From Bacteroidales bacterium (GTDB lineage: Bacteria > Bacteroidota > Bacteroidia > Bacteroidales > UBA932): a DNA stretch of 64,000 bases. The position numbers and the translations under genes are program-made. The notes beneath the pieces were generated by a model. It was not told where the DNA came from. It was given only the letters and a program-made list of their open reading frames with translations, and did not search any database. This document shows positions 1 through 7,511 of this stretch, piece by piece (positions within the stretch are counted from its first letter, which is position 1; every line of letters begins with the position of its first letter). Location of the stretch: the NCBI GenBank assembly GCA_017509755.1, contig JAFWOY010000029.1:140010-204009 (forward strand), given 5' to 3'.

Positions 1-507
1 GGGACGCGGGTCGCCGGGTCCGTACGTATCGCATAGCTTCAAGGTGCAGAACCGGATTCCGAAAACATCGGTATAGTAGCGTGCCATATCGATGAAAGCC
101 TGCTTGGTCGCCGCGTAGAGGTTCACCGGCCGGTAAGCATCACTGGATGACCGGAAATTCTGCCAGATGGAGCCGGTATTCAGAAACCAGCGGACACAGC
201 CGGAGAGCGAGGCCGCCTCGAGGACGGATGTGCCGAAACAGATGTTCGAATCGACCAGCGTCCGGATCTGCTCGGGCTTATGGACAGTCAGATACAGCGA
301 GGCAAGGTGAATGATCCCGGAAATCCTATGTTCCTGCATATATCCGGCCAGGCAGGGGATGTCGTCATCCATGATGTAACCCGGCAGCCCCAATTTCTCA
401 GGGTCGCCCGGAAACTGGCCCAGAATGAACACCTGATGGCTCTTCCGCAGTTCCGCTACCAAATGGGTTCCGATGAAGCCCGTGGCTCCTGTCACAAGAA
501 TGTTCAT
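1..507 (-). CDS. NAD-dependent epimerase/dehydratase (3' end outside window)
   Basis: This is the N-terminal 169 codons of an extended short-chain dehydrogenase; the gene runs off the left edge. The start codon at 507 lies 1 nt after the stop of the upstream 3,5-epimerase gene. The protein opens with the Rossmann motif GATGFIG (about residues 7-13) and later has LNTGSIW and NLYAATK, the latter fitting the YxxxK catalytic motif (Tyr near residue 139). It is the last visible gene of a CDP-sugar run (rfbF-H-G, epimerase). From family knowledge, such a protein in this position usually reduces the 4-keto group of a CDP-deoxysugar (AscF/RfbJ/RfbS type). The exact product cannot be told from half the protein. 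Confidence 0.85.
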   Translation of the reverse strand, partial: MNILVTGATGFIGTHLVAELRKSHQVFILGQFPGDPEKLGLPGYIMDDDIPCLAGYMQEHRISGIIHLASLYLTVHKPEQIRTLVDSNICFGTSVLEAASLSGCVRWFLNTGSIWQNFRSSSDAYRPVNLYAATKQAFIDMARYYTDVFGIRFCTLKLCDTYGPGDPRP

Positions 508-508
508 A

Positions 509-1045
509 TCAGAAAGGGGAATCAAAATCTTTCAAGGCAGGGAAGCCCAGATCCCTCTCCGACAGAATCGGATCGGATACGGGCCAGGGGAATCCGAAAG
601 AACGGTACGAAATGCCGCAGTCGTGCTGCCTGTCGTAACAGGATGTCTGCGCATAGTTGACGACCGAACCCTCTTCCAAGACACAGAAACCATGGGCAAA
701 TCCCTTGGGAATATAGAGGGAGCATCCGTCCGAAGCGTTCAGTTCCGTTTCAAAATACTTTCCGTAGGTCGCCGATCCCTTGCGGATATCCACCACGACA
801 TCCAGGATCCGGCCCTGACTCACATAAACCAGTTTCTCGTGGTCACAGGGAGGCGTTTGGAAATGCATTCCACGGATGACACCTTTCCGGTTCACGGAAT
901 AATAGAACTCCTTGAAATCCGTGGCGAGGCCCCGTTCGCGGAAGAAGTCTTCATGGAACGGTTTCAGGAAACAGCCCCTCGCATCTTGAAATGGCATGGC
1001 CTGCAAGACCAGCAGACCCTCAATCGGCGTGTAGATCAGTTCCAT
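509..1045 (-). CDS. dTDP-4-dehydrorhamnose 3,5-epimerase-like protein of a CDP-sugar operon
   Basis: An RmlC-type cupin of 178 residues. Family signatures seen are RGMHFQTPP near residue 58, VVVDIRKGS near 83 and IPKGFAHGF near 112. The ATG at 1045 is preferred over an upstream in-frame start at 1084 because it overlaps the rfbG stop by only 10 nt and has GGGAGAGGA upstream. RmlC normally acts on dTDP-sugars, but here the gene sits between rfbG and a second epimerase in a CDP-glucose pathway, so a CDP-4-keto-sugar epimerase (AscE-like, as in ascarylose synthesis) is a reasonable inference. A second, more canonical RmlC lies at 38164-38715 next to rfbD, which supports a specialised role for this copy. 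Confidence 0.85.
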   Translation of the reverse strand: MELIYTPIEGLLVLQAMPFQDARGCFLKPFHEDFFRERGLATDFKEFYYSVNRKGVIRGMHFQTPPCDHEKLVYVSQGRILDVVVDIRKGSATYGKYFETELNASDGCSLYIPKGFAHGFCVLEEGSVVNYAQTSCYDRQHDCGISYRSFGFPWPVSDPILSERDLGFPALKDFDSPF

Positions 1046-2127
1046 CCGTCCTCTCCCAAATACTGTTTTATCTGCCCTGCGCACAAAGCATACACATCTT
1101 CATGGGCATAGCGCTTATACCAATCTGCCGTAAGGGTGATGGCTCCTGCCGCGTCCAGGCGCGGTTTCCAGCCCAGACGGGTTTTCGCCTTGGTGATGTC
1201 CAACGTCAGCAGCGAGGCCTCATGCACGGCGGCAGGGTCTGATGCATCCCGGAGCGTCCCCTCTCCGAAACAGGAGATCAGGGCACTGGCCATTTCCCAG
1301 ACTGTCAGGACCGAATCAGGTTCGGGGCCGAAATTCCATCCCTCGCAAAAAGCGGTAGGCAGCTCCCACATGCGTTGGGCCAGCAATAAATAACCTGAAA
1401 GCGGCTCCAATACGTGCTCCCAAGGCCGGACCGCCTTGGGACTGCGGATTACTACGGGCCTACCCGCCTCCAACGCCCGGATACAGTCGGGTACGATACG
1501 GTCTTTCGCCCAGTCACCCCCTCCGATCACATTACCGGCCCGGACACTGGCCAGGCTCACGTGGTGCCGGATCCCGTAATCAGCCGGATTGAAAAAACTG
1601 CGACGCCACGACTGGATGGCGATTTCACAGGCGCCCTTGCTGGAAGAATAAGGATCATATCCGCCGAAAGGATCGTCTTCCCGGTAACCGGTGAGCGTTT
1701 CCTTGTTCTCGTAGCATTTGTCGGTCGTCACCATCACGGCGACCCGGACGCTCTCCGTGGCACGGATGGCTTCCATCACATGGAGCGTACCCATCAGATT
1801 GACCTGATAGGTCTCGACCGGTATCTCATAGCTCAAGCGGACGATCGGCTGGGCGGCCAGGTGAAAAACGATTTCCGGCTGAAACTGGGCAAGGATGGCC
1901 TTCAGGCCCGTCAGATCCCGGATGTCGGCCCGGATATCGGCAAAGAGCCGGTTACCCAGACCTGACAACACAAAATTGTCCCGGTCCGAATAAGGATCCA
2001 GTCCCACGCCGACCACTTCGGCGCCCATTTCGTGCAGCCAAAGCGACAGCCAACTCCCCTTGAAACCGGTATGTCCCGTCACAAGGATGCGTTTCCCCTG
2101 GTAAAAATCTTGCAGACGCTCTTTCAT
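1036..2127 (-). CDS. rfbG: CDP-glucose 4,6-dehydratase
   Basis: A 363-residue extended SDR enzyme that converts CDP-glucose to CDP-4-dehydro-6-deoxyglucose. The N terminus carries TGHTGFKGSWL, characteristic of this subfamily, and the catalytic region reads DPYSSSKGACE (YxxxK, Tyr near residue 155). Length is typical. The start ATG overlaps the rfbH stop as ATGA (2127-2124), so translation is probably coupled. It is the second enzymatic step of the CDP-deoxysugar pathway encoded by this minus-strand run, after RfbF. It ends in TGA, one of several host genes using TGA as a normal stop. Confidence 0.95.
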   Translation of the reverse strand: MKERLQDFYQGKRILVTGHTGFKGSWLSLWLHEMGAEVVGVGLDPYSDRDNFVLSGLGNRLFADIRADIRDLTGLKAILAQFQPEIVFHLAAQPIVRLSYEIPVETYQVNLMGTLHVMEAIRATESVRVAVMVTTDKCYENKETLTGYREDDPFGGYDPYSSSKGACEIAIQSWRRSFFNPADYGIRHHVSLASVRAGNVIGGGDWAKDRIVPDCIRALEAGRPVVIRSPKAVRPWEHVLEPLSGYLLLAQRMWELPTAFCEGWNFGPEPDSVLTVWEMASALISCFGEGTLRDASDPAAVHEASLLTLDITKAKTRLGWKPRLDAAGAITLTADWYKRYAHEDVYALCAGQIKQYLGEDGWN

Positions 2128-3461
2128 CGGTTGCAGAATTCCTTGATGCAGTCAACCATATATTTCAACTTGGCGTCCGTCATTCCCGGATAGACGCCAA
2201 TCCAGAAGGTGTCTTTCATAATCCGTTCCGTAACGGTAAGTTGACCCGCTATCCTGTAATCGACACCCTCTTCCAGGACTTCGAATGCGGGGTGACGCAG
2301 CAGATTGCCGGCAAAAAGATTGCGGGTCTGGATCTTCCGGCTTTCCAGAAAACGGGTCAGATCGGTCCGCGAGAAGCCCGCATCAGGCTCGACGGTCAGC
2401 AGGAAGCCGAACCAACTAGGGCGGGAACCGGCCTGTGCCTGCGGAAGGATCAGGCCTTTCGTTCCTGCCAGGTTTTCGCACAGGAATTCAAAGTTATGCC
2501 GGCGGGCAGCGACAATCTGGTCGAGTTTCTCGAGCTGGGCACAGCCGATGGAGGCCTGTAGATCGGTCGCCTTGAGGTTGAAGCCCAAGTGACTGTAAAC
2601 ATATTTATGATCGTAGCCGGCCGGAAGGCTCCCAAACTGACCGCTGAAGCGGCAGCCGCACGTATTGTCCACACCGCCGACGCACCAGCATTCGCGTCCC
2701 CAGTCCCGGTAGGAATTCACCATCTTGTGCAGCAAGGGATCGTTCGTATAGACAGCGCCCCCCTCTCCCATCGTCATGTGATGAGGCGGATAGAAACTGC
2801 TCGTCCCGATATCGCCAATCGTTCCGGTCTTTTTCCATTGGCCGTCGATCCGATACTCCGATCCGAGCGCATCGCAGTTGTCTTCAATCAGCCACAAGCC
2901 GTGCCGTCTGCAGAAATCCACCACCGACTGCAGGTCGAACGGATTGCCGAGAGAATGGGCCAGCATCACAGCCTTGGTCCTGGGCGAACAGGCCTTTTCC
3001 AGGAGGGTGACGTCCACGTTGTATTCGGGAATGGACATATCCACGAAAACGGGAACGGCGCCAAACTGCACAATCGGAGCGACAGTCGTCGGAAAACTGG
3101 CCGCAACCGAAATGACTTCATCCCCCCGCCGGATACGGCGTGGACCCAGTTCCGGTGCTGTCAGAGCGTAGAAAGCCAGTAAATTGGCTGAAGAGCCCGA
3201 GTTGACCAGTGAGCAGTATTTCACACCCAGCCATGCGGCCAGCCCGCGTTCGAAACGGGCGGCCCAAGGCCCGGCTGTCAGCCAGAAATCCAGGGAGGCA
3301 TCTACCAGATTGACCATTTCCTGGTCATCGAACCATCGTCCGCCGTAATTGATCCGGGTCTGTCCGGGCACGAAATCCGTGCGGTCGGGACGATGTACCA
3401 GTTCGTAGTACTCGCGCGTTTTCTCCAGGATTTCCTGCTTGAGTTGCTCTTTCCGGTCCAT
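2124..3461 (-). CDS. rfbH: CDP-4-dehydro-6-deoxyglucose 3-dehydratase (E1)
   Basis: A 445-residue DegT/AspC-fold enzyme that removes the C3 hydroxyl of CDP-4-keto-6-deoxyglucose using PMP and an iron-sulfur cluster. The position normally holding the PLP lysine is histidine in SSFYPPHHMTMGEGG (about residues 220-235), the hallmark of RfbH/E1 against ordinary sugar aminotransferases. Cysteines in GRECWCVGG and TCGCRFSG (CxC pairs near 255-270) fit the 2Fe-2S binding region. Start: the ATG at 3461 shares one base with the rfbF stop (TAATG). An in-frame ATG at 3500 would give a longer N terminus but would lie inside rfbF. No separate E3 reductase gene is visible here. Confidence 0.95.
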   Translation of the reverse strand: MDRKEQLKQEILEKTREYYELVHRPDRTDFVPGQTRINYGGRWFDDQEMVNLVDASLDFWLTAGPWAARFERGLAAWLGVKYCSLVNSGSSANLLAFYALTAPELGPRRIRRGDEVISVAASFPTTVAPIVQFGAVPVFVDMSIPEYNVDVTLLEKACSPRTKAVMLAHSLGNPFDLQSVVDFCRRHGLWLIEDNCDALGSEYRIDGQWKKTGTIGDIGTSSFYPPHHMTMGEGGAVYTNDPLLHKMVNSYRDWGRECWCVGGVDNTCGCRFSGQFGSLPAGYDHKYVYSHLGFNLKATDLQASIGCAQLEKLDQIVAARRHNFEFLCENLAGTKGLILPQAQAGSRPSWFGFLLTVEPDAGFSRTDLTRFLESRKIQTRNLFAGNLLRHPAFEVLEEGVDYRIAGQLTVTERIMKDTFWIGVYPGMTDAKLKYMVDCIKEFCNR

Positions 3462-4234
3462 TAATCCCAGACTTTCCAGGGAGCTTTGCCCTCGTTCCAC
3501 AATTTATTGAGTTCCTGATTGTCCCGCAACGTGTCCATGGGTTTCCAGAAACCCGTATGCTTGAAGACGTGGATTTCCTGCCGGGACACAAGCTTCTGCA
3601 TGGGTTCCTTCTCGAACATTTCCTCGTCCCCGGTCAGATAATCAAAGATGGCGGGGTCACATACGAAAAAACCCGCATTGATCCACGTACCACTGTCTTT
3701 GGGTTTCTCTACAAATGAGGTCAGGATTCCGTTTTCATCGACATCCAGGACGCCCAGCCTTCCGCCCGGCTGATAAGCCGTCATCGAAAGGATCTTGCCC
3801 GATGACCGGTGGGCACGGATCGTAGCGGCGATGTCCAGATCGGCCACCCCATCGCCATACGTAAGCAGGAACGGTTCGTCTCCCACATACTTGCGGATAC
3901 GCTTCACGCGGCCGCCGGTCATGGTATAAAGGCCCGTATCGACCATCGTCACCCGCCAATGTTCGGAGTGATTGTCCAGCATCTCGACTTCATTGTTGGC
4001 CAGGTTCACGGTCAGGTCGCAATTGTGATGGAAATAATTGACGAAGTACTCCTTGATCACATATTGCTTATAACCGCAGCAGATGATGAAGTCATTGATG
4101 CCGTAATGGCTGTAAAGCTTCATGATATGCCACAGGATGGGCTTTTCGCCGATCTCGATCATCGGTTTGGGAATGCGCACCGTGGCCTCGCTGAAGCGGG
4201 TGCCGAATCCGCCAGCCAGAATCACTGCCTTCAT
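3461..4234 (-). CDS. rfbF: glucose-1-phosphate cytidylyltransferase
   Basis: A 257-residue nucleotidyltransferase making CDP-glucose from CTP and glucose 1-phosphate, the entry step of the CDP-deoxysugar pathway. The N-terminal signature LAGGFGTRF (about residues 6-14) and PKPMIEIGEKPILWH are diagnostic of the subfamily, and length is normal. A good ribosome binding site (AGGAGG) lies in the 12-nt gap after the desulfoferrodoxin stop, so both may be read from one transcript starting near 4650. The product should feed rfbG and rfbH downstream for O-antigen or capsule decoration. Confidence 0.96.
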   Translation of the reverse strand: MKAVILAGGFGTRFSEATVRIPKPMIEIGEKPILWHIMKLYSHYGINDFIICCGYKQYVIKEYFVNYFHHNCDLTVNLANNEVEMLDNHSEHWRVTMVDTGLYTMTGGRVKRIRKYVGDEPFLLTYGDGVADLDIAATIRAHRSSGKILSMTAYQPGGRLGVLDVDENGILTSFVEKPKDSGTWINAGFFVCDPAIFDYLTGDEEMFEKEPMQKLVSRQEIHVFKHTGFWKPMDTLRDNQELNKLWNEGKAPWKVWD

Positions 4235-4246
4235 CGTCCGGGCCTC

Positions 4247-4630
4247 CTAGATTTCCTTCACCCAAAGGCCGTGGAGGTTGCAGTACTCGTAAACGGCCAC
4301 GACGGGGTTCTTGCAGACGCAGATCTCAGCGACGGCAGGCTTGGCGGGATCGAGTTTTACCAACTGGCCGCCACCGTTGTCGGTTTCCGCGAAGATGAAA
4401 GCGATATGATGCTCGGGCGTCATCGGATGCGGGACGCTGCCGACCTCCACCTTGATGGTGCAATCATCGACCTTCGTGACTTGCGGAACATGTTTCTCAG
4501 CGGCCCCATCCTGGGCGCGCGGATTCAGTTCTTTCATGGTTTCACCGCAGCAGACGGGCGTGACACCGCCGTCCACCGCTTTGACGATCACATTGCCGCA
4601 ATGCGGGCATTTGAAGAATTTTACAGCCAT
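4247..4630 (-). CDS. dfx: desulfoferrodoxin (superoxide reductase, two-iron type)
   Basis: A 127-residue protein reducing superoxide to peroxide in the cytoplasm of anaerobes. Centre I ligands are C8, C11 (CPHC) and C27, C28 (VCCGE), as in desulforedoxin. Centre II ligands are visible as H47 (EKHVP), H68 (PHPM), H74/H75 (EHH), C117 and H120 (CNLHG). All ligands are present, so the enzyme should be active. It is the first gene of the minus-strand run that continues into the CDP-sugar genes with only a 12-nt gap, an odd partner that may only reflect shared transcription. A TAAATTTG promoter element lies about 30 nt upstream. Confidence 0.96.
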   Translation of the reverse strand: MAVKFFKCPHCGNVIVKAVDGGVTPVCCGETMKELNPRAQDGAAEKHVPQVTKVDDCTIKVEVGSVPHPMTPEHHIAFIFAETDNGGGQLVKLDPAKPAVAEICVCKNPVVAVYEYCNLHGLWVKEI

Positions 4631-4658
4631 AGTATTTCTATTTTACATGTTCAATCTT

Positions 4659-4666
4659 CAAATTTA
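4659..4666 (-). promoter_or_regulatory. Bacteroidota -7 element for dfx/rfb run
   Basis: On the minus strand this reads TAAATTTG, matching TAnnTTTG, about 29 nt before the desulfoferrodoxin ATG. No clear -33 TTTG is seen. Confidence 0.5.
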
Positions 4667-4727
4667 ACGCTTTTATTTGAAAAATTGCTTTTTTGTCCAA
4701 CCTGTTTCGAAAAAAAGGAGTTTCTTT

Positions 4728-4758
4728 GTCGCGGACGGGGGTATTCCCCGCCCGCGAC
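4728..4758 (+). other. GC-rich hairpin in the 5' leader of the small lipoprotein gene
   Basis: Two 13-nt arms (4728-4740 and 4746-4758) pair with a single A-C mismatch around a 5-nt loop. The hairpin ends 12 nt before the GGAGG at 4771-4775 and contrasts with the AT-rich surroundings. It could be a leader structure or a terminator remnant of upstream transcription; no U-tract follows. Confidence 0.5.
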
Positions 4759-4779
4759 ATATTTTAAAAAGGAGGTTAT

Positions 4780-5268
4780 ATGAAAAGATCTGTGATGGCG
4801 GTTGTAATCTCCGCCATGGTTTTCGCGGCATTCGCCGCAACAGTCACATCCTGCACCTGGATGGAAGACCTGCTGGAAACGGAACCGAAAAAGAGTGAGG
4901 AGCCCGAGATTCCGATGGACGAAGTGATGAACATCGGCGAATTGCTGGCAGGCGATTTCGCCGGCGACACCGTCTGGGTCCGCGGCTTCGTCGTCGGCGG
5001 CCTGACATCCGACGGTACGGTCGATTTCGGTTTCGAAAACGAAGTCCTGGGAACGGTACTCGTTCTGGCTGACATGGATGACTGCACCGACCCGGACGAA
5101 TGCCTGCTCCTGCAGCTGACCAAAAAAGCACACCGGGAATCGCTCGGCCCTGACAGCCCGGCGAATCGGGAGAAAGTCCTCTCCCAACTGATCTATGTAC
5201 AGGGTAAGGTCACAACTCACAAGAAAATGCCGGCCCTGACCAATCTCTGCCAGTACAAATTGGAATAA
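4780..5268 (+). CDS. small lipoprotein with OB-fold-like (DUF6359-type) domain
   Basis: A 162-residue secreted protein. The N terminus is a hydrophobic signal ending in a lipobox-like ATVTSC (Cys near residue 25), so it is probably a lipoprotein. After an acidic linker, the phrases TVWVRGFVVGG and QLIYVQGKVTTH resemble the short nucleic-acid-binding-like OB domains common in Bacteroidota surface proteins (DUF6359 group); this match is from memory. A strong GGAGG sits 4 nt before the ATG. Function unknown. It stands alone between the divergent dfx operon and tRNA-Lys. Confidence 0.75.
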   Translation: MKRSVMAVVISAMVFAAFAATVTSCTWMEDLLETEPKKSEEPEIPMDEVMNIGELLAGDFAGDTVWVRGFVVGGLTSDGTVDFGFENEVLGTVLVLADMDDCTDPDECLLLQLTKKAHRESLGPDSPANREKVLSQLIYVQGKVTTHKKMPALTNLCQYKLE

Positions 5269-5272
5269 TTTT

Positions 5273-5304
5273 TTTGGGGGATTGCAAATAATTACCTACT
5301 TTTG
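5273..5304 (+). promoter_or_regulatory. tRNA-Lys promoter
   Basis: TTTG at 5273-5276 and TACTTTTG at 5297-5304, spaced 20 nt, match the Bacteroidota -33/-7 consensus. The mature tRNA starts 18 nt downstream. Confidence 0.75.
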
Positions 5305-5321
5305 CAGTCCCCTACGGGAAA

Positions 5322-5394
5322 GACTCGCTAGCTCAGTTGGTAGAGCACAGCACTTTTAATGCTGGGGTCTTGGGTTCGAGCCCCAAGCGGGTCA
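5322..5394 (+). tRNA. tRNA-Lys(TTT)
   Basis: A 73-nt cloverleaf. The acceptor stem GACTCGC pairs with GCGGGTC with one G-T wobble; the anticodon stem CAGCA/TGCTG holds loop CTTTTAA, anticodon TTT; the T-arm contains GGTTCGAGCC. CCA is not encoded. The 3' half of the gene, from the anticodon loop on, is duplicated exactly at 20274-20318, showing that this gene is the integration site of the downstream element, which restores the tRNA's 3' end. Confidence 0.97.
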
Positions 5395-5396
5395 CA
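5352..5396 (+). repeat. attL, 45-bp direct repeat copy 1
   Basis: Identical over 45 bp to 20274-20318. It covers the anticodon loop, the T-arm and the 3' acceptor strand of tRNA-Lys plus two bases beyond. Confidence 0.95.
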
Positions 5397-5411
5397 AAAA
5401 GCAGCGAAATA

Positions 5412-5440
5412 GGCCTTCAGAGCAATCTGAGGGCCTTTTT
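5412..5440 (+). terminator. rho-independent terminator downstream of tRNA-Lys
   Basis: Stem arms 5412-5421 and 5426-5435 (10 bp with one G-T) around loop GCAA, followed by TTTTT. It lies inside the element, so the element replaces the terminator that it displaced from the tRNA. Confidence 0.85.
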
Positions 5441-5561
5441 GTATGCCTCAGACGCAGTTTTTGCGGCCGAAGTCTGCGCCCTTATCTGTGGCCCATTCGG
5501 ACATACGCGCAAGTCCGTCACAAACTGTAGCGTAATTATTTATTAACGAAACAGTTATACG

Positions 5562-6707
5562 ATGCGAAACACGTTCGACATTGCGTTCTATTGCCGTAGC
5601 AGCAGGATGAACAAGAAGGGCCTCGCGCCCATTGAGATGTCTGTCTCCTTGAATGGGGACAGAACCTTCATCAATCTTCCGATGAAAGCACAACCCAGGA
5701 ACTTCGCTTTGCAGGCCGCTTCGAAGAGGAGCAACGACATCAGAAACTATCTCTCCATGGTGGAGAATAAAATGAACACGCTGCAGATCATGATGGCTGC
5801 TACCGATCAGGAGTTGACCCTCAATCTGATCAAGGAGTATGTCAAAGGCGGATTCCAGTTCAGTTATACCCTCGGAGAGCTCTGGGCAGACTACTATGAT
5901 GTGCTCCGAAAGAAGGGAACCACTCCCCGAAACGAGCGTAAGTACCTCTTGACTATCCAATGCTTCTACAAGACAATCCTTCCCCCGGAAACGCAGGTCG
6001 CAGATATCAAGCACCAGCACATTGTGGATTTCGAAGGATATCTTAAACAACGCTACGCCGTTCCCACCGTAGCCTCTATGTTGTCCAAGATGAAATCAAT
6101 TCTCCTGTACGCCATCGACCACGACAAGATATTCACCAACCCCTTTAAAGGCATCAAAATCGACAAGCGCTTGAAGGAGGTGGAATTCCTTACCCTTGAA
6201 GAGATTGACCGGATCCGACAGAAGCAGATGCCCAACGACCGGCTGGAACGGGTTAAGGATCTGTTCCTGTTCCAGTGCTTCACGGCTCTTTCGTACTGCG
6301 ATATGGCCGCTCTAACCCAGAAAGACTATCAACGGAACGACATGGGCCAGATGTTTATCCGGAAAAACCGGGCGAAAACCAAAACCGAATTCTGCACTGT
6401 CCTGTTCGAAGATGCTGAAGCGATCGCCAACAAGTATGGCTACCAGCTACCCGTGATCTCCAACCAGCGTTACAACGGCTACTTGAAAGAAATTGCCGCC
6501 ATCTGTAACATCGACAAGGATCTCCACTCTCATATTGGCCGCCATACTGCTGCGTGCTACCTGCTGAACAAGGGACTATCCATCGAGGTCGTCTCACGGA
6601 TCTTGGGGCACACCAACACCCGGATGACCCGACACTACGCCAAACTGCTCGACGAATCCGTATTCAAGGAGTTCAAGTTGCTGGAGGAGCGGCGGAGAGA
6701 TGGATAA
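5562..6707 (+). CDS. int: tyrosine recombinase/integrase
   Basis: A 381-residue site-specific recombinase of the Bacteroidota integrase family, with an N-terminal SAM-like DNA-binding region (about 100-190) and a catalytic domain (about 205-370). Visible catalytic residues are H324 and R327 (HIGRH), H350 (LGHTNT) and the nucleophile Y359 (RHYAK), with a candidate Lys near 272. The usual first arginine is replaced: the segment reads CFTALSYCDM with Ser244 there, the substitution known from CTnDOT IntDOT. It sits 165 nt from attL and points into the element. No excisionase gene was recognised. It should catalyse integration at and excision from tRNA-Lys. Confidence 0.96.
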   Translation: MRNTFDIAFYCRSSRMNKKGLAPIEMSVSLNGDRTFINLPMKAQPRNFALQAASKRSNDIRNYLSMVENKMNTLQIMMAATDQELTLNLIKEYVKGGFQFSYTLGELWADYYDVLRKKGTTPRNERKYLLTIQCFYKTILPPETQVADIKHQHIVDFEGYLKQRYAVPTVASMLSKMKSILLYAIDHDKIFTNPFKGIKIDKRLKEVEFLTLEEIDRIRQKQMPNDRLERVKDLFLFQCFTALSYCDMAALTQKDYQRNDMGQMFIRKNRAKTKTEFCTVLFEDAEAIANKYGYQLPVISNQRYNGYLKEIAAICNIDKDLHSHIGRHTAACYLLNKGLSIEVVSRILGHTNTRMTRHYAKLLDESVFKEFKLLEERRRDG

Positions 6708-6713
6708 TAAAAA

Positions 6714-6743
6714 AGAGCGGCACCCGAACTTGGATGCCGCTCT
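6714..6743 (-). terminator. terminator of the unknown gene 6766-7179
   Basis: Arms 6714-6722 and 6735-6743 pair perfectly over 9 bp. Read on the minus strand the hairpin is followed by TTTTTTATTA, so it ends minus-strand transcription just beyond the integrase stop. Confidence 0.8.
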
Positions 6744-6765
6744 GGCTAAGGCTCTCATTTTACCT

Positions 6766-7179
6766 TCATTTAGCGAATTCTTGTGCATCGGGAAGGAAGG
6801 CCTCACGATAGAGGTCAATGTCCCTTGCAACCTCGGTGTTTTGGAGACCGAGCTTCAATACCTGGTTCACCATGGCGCTACCCAAGAAAACAATGTGAGT
6901 AGCGAGTATGGTCGGATCACAGCCTGCATCTTCAGCATCTTTGCAGTATCGTTTGCTGTCGGTCATCCGTTCGACCTGCTCCATGAAAGTGCCATGGAAC
7001 TTTTGAAGATCGTAGCAGGATCCTCCGGCATACTTTTTCAGGCAAGCGAGCTTGACCTCATTTGATTTTTCCAACTGGGCGTTGAACGTGTGGTTCGCCT
7101 TTTTTACGACCGACCAAATCTGCGGGATCGGTTTCCGCTTCTTGTTACCCTCTTCGGGATTTTTCTGAGACTGATTCAT
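6766..7179 (-). CDS. hypothetical protein of the integrative element
   Basis: A 137-residue soluble protein of unknown family, without signal peptide or membrane segment. The first 25 residues are rich in Lys, Asn and Pro; the remainder looks helical with cysteines at GGSCYD, KRYCKD and AGCDP. It is preceded by a leader of about 240 nt with GC-rich hairpins and its own promoter, and followed by a strong terminator, so it is a separately controlled transcription unit beside the integrase. Position next to an integrase could suit a directionality or regulatory factor, but no motif supports this. Confidence 0.65.
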   Translation of the reverse strand: MNQSQKNPEEGNKKRKPIPQIWSVVKKANHTFNAQLEKSNEVKLACLKKYAGGSCYDLQKFHGTFMEQVERMTDSKRYCKDAEDAGCDPTILATHIVFLGSAMVNQVLKLGLQNTEVARDIDLYREAFLPDAQEFAK

Positions 7180-7195
7180 AAAAAAATTATATTAG

Positions 7196-7433
7196 TAAAG
7201 TGAACCTATTGCGGGTGGTTCGTTCTCCCCTTGATCACTCTGGGTGGTGACCATCACCCTCGGGATTACGGTTGCCCGAGTTCCGTTTCGCGGTTCAGGT
7301 TTTCCGCGGACCTACCAACCTGTCAAAGATCGTAAGCTTCTGCCGTGCCTTCATCATCCTTCGCACCCCCTCGTTGCTCGGCCTCGTCGTTTTTTATGTC
7401 ATCGTCTTTGCCTCCTTTTTTTTCGCAAAGTTA
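7196..7433 (-). ncRNA. structured GC-rich leader or small RNA with promoter, minus strand
   Basis: The 332 nt between the two unknown genes (7180-7511) hold no large ORF on the minus strand. A -7 element TAACTTTG lies at 7433-7426 (minus), giving a leader of about 230 nt before the ATG at 7179. Within it are CTCGGG/CCCGAG arms (7259-7264 and 7275-7280) and an overlapping GGGTG/CACCC hairpin (7242-7259). The stretch is much richer in GC than the flanking genes. It could be a regulatory leader, an antisense RNA or a transfer-origin-like site; the class is not recognised. Confidence 0.4.
7295..7357 (-). CDS. possible 20-residue leader peptide
   Basis: Inside the structured leader a short frame starts with two ATGs and ends in TGA. 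The peptide includes KLTIFDRLVG and is basic. The upstream sequence GAAGGA is only a weak ribosome binding site. It might be a regulatory leader peptide; it could equally be chance. Confidence 0.3.
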   Translation of the reverse strand: MMKARQKLTIFDRLVGPRKT

Positions 7434-7469
7434 GAGCGCCTTAACAGCTTCATTCGGGAGCAAAAAAAA

Positions 7470-7489
7470 GGGGAGTATTGCTACTCCCC
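7470..7489 (-). terminator. terminator of gene 7512-8315
   Basis: Perfect 8-bp arms 7470-7477 and 7482-7489 around a 4-nt loop. On the minus strand the hairpin is followed by eight Ts. Confidence 0.88.
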
Positions 7490-7511
7490 GGTGACATGTT
7501 TTCGGTAATGG

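Noticed and set aside
7244..7508. Short plus-strand frames in the leader between unknown genes
   Set aside because: They run against a minus-strand promoter, structured leader and terminator, and show no start signal.
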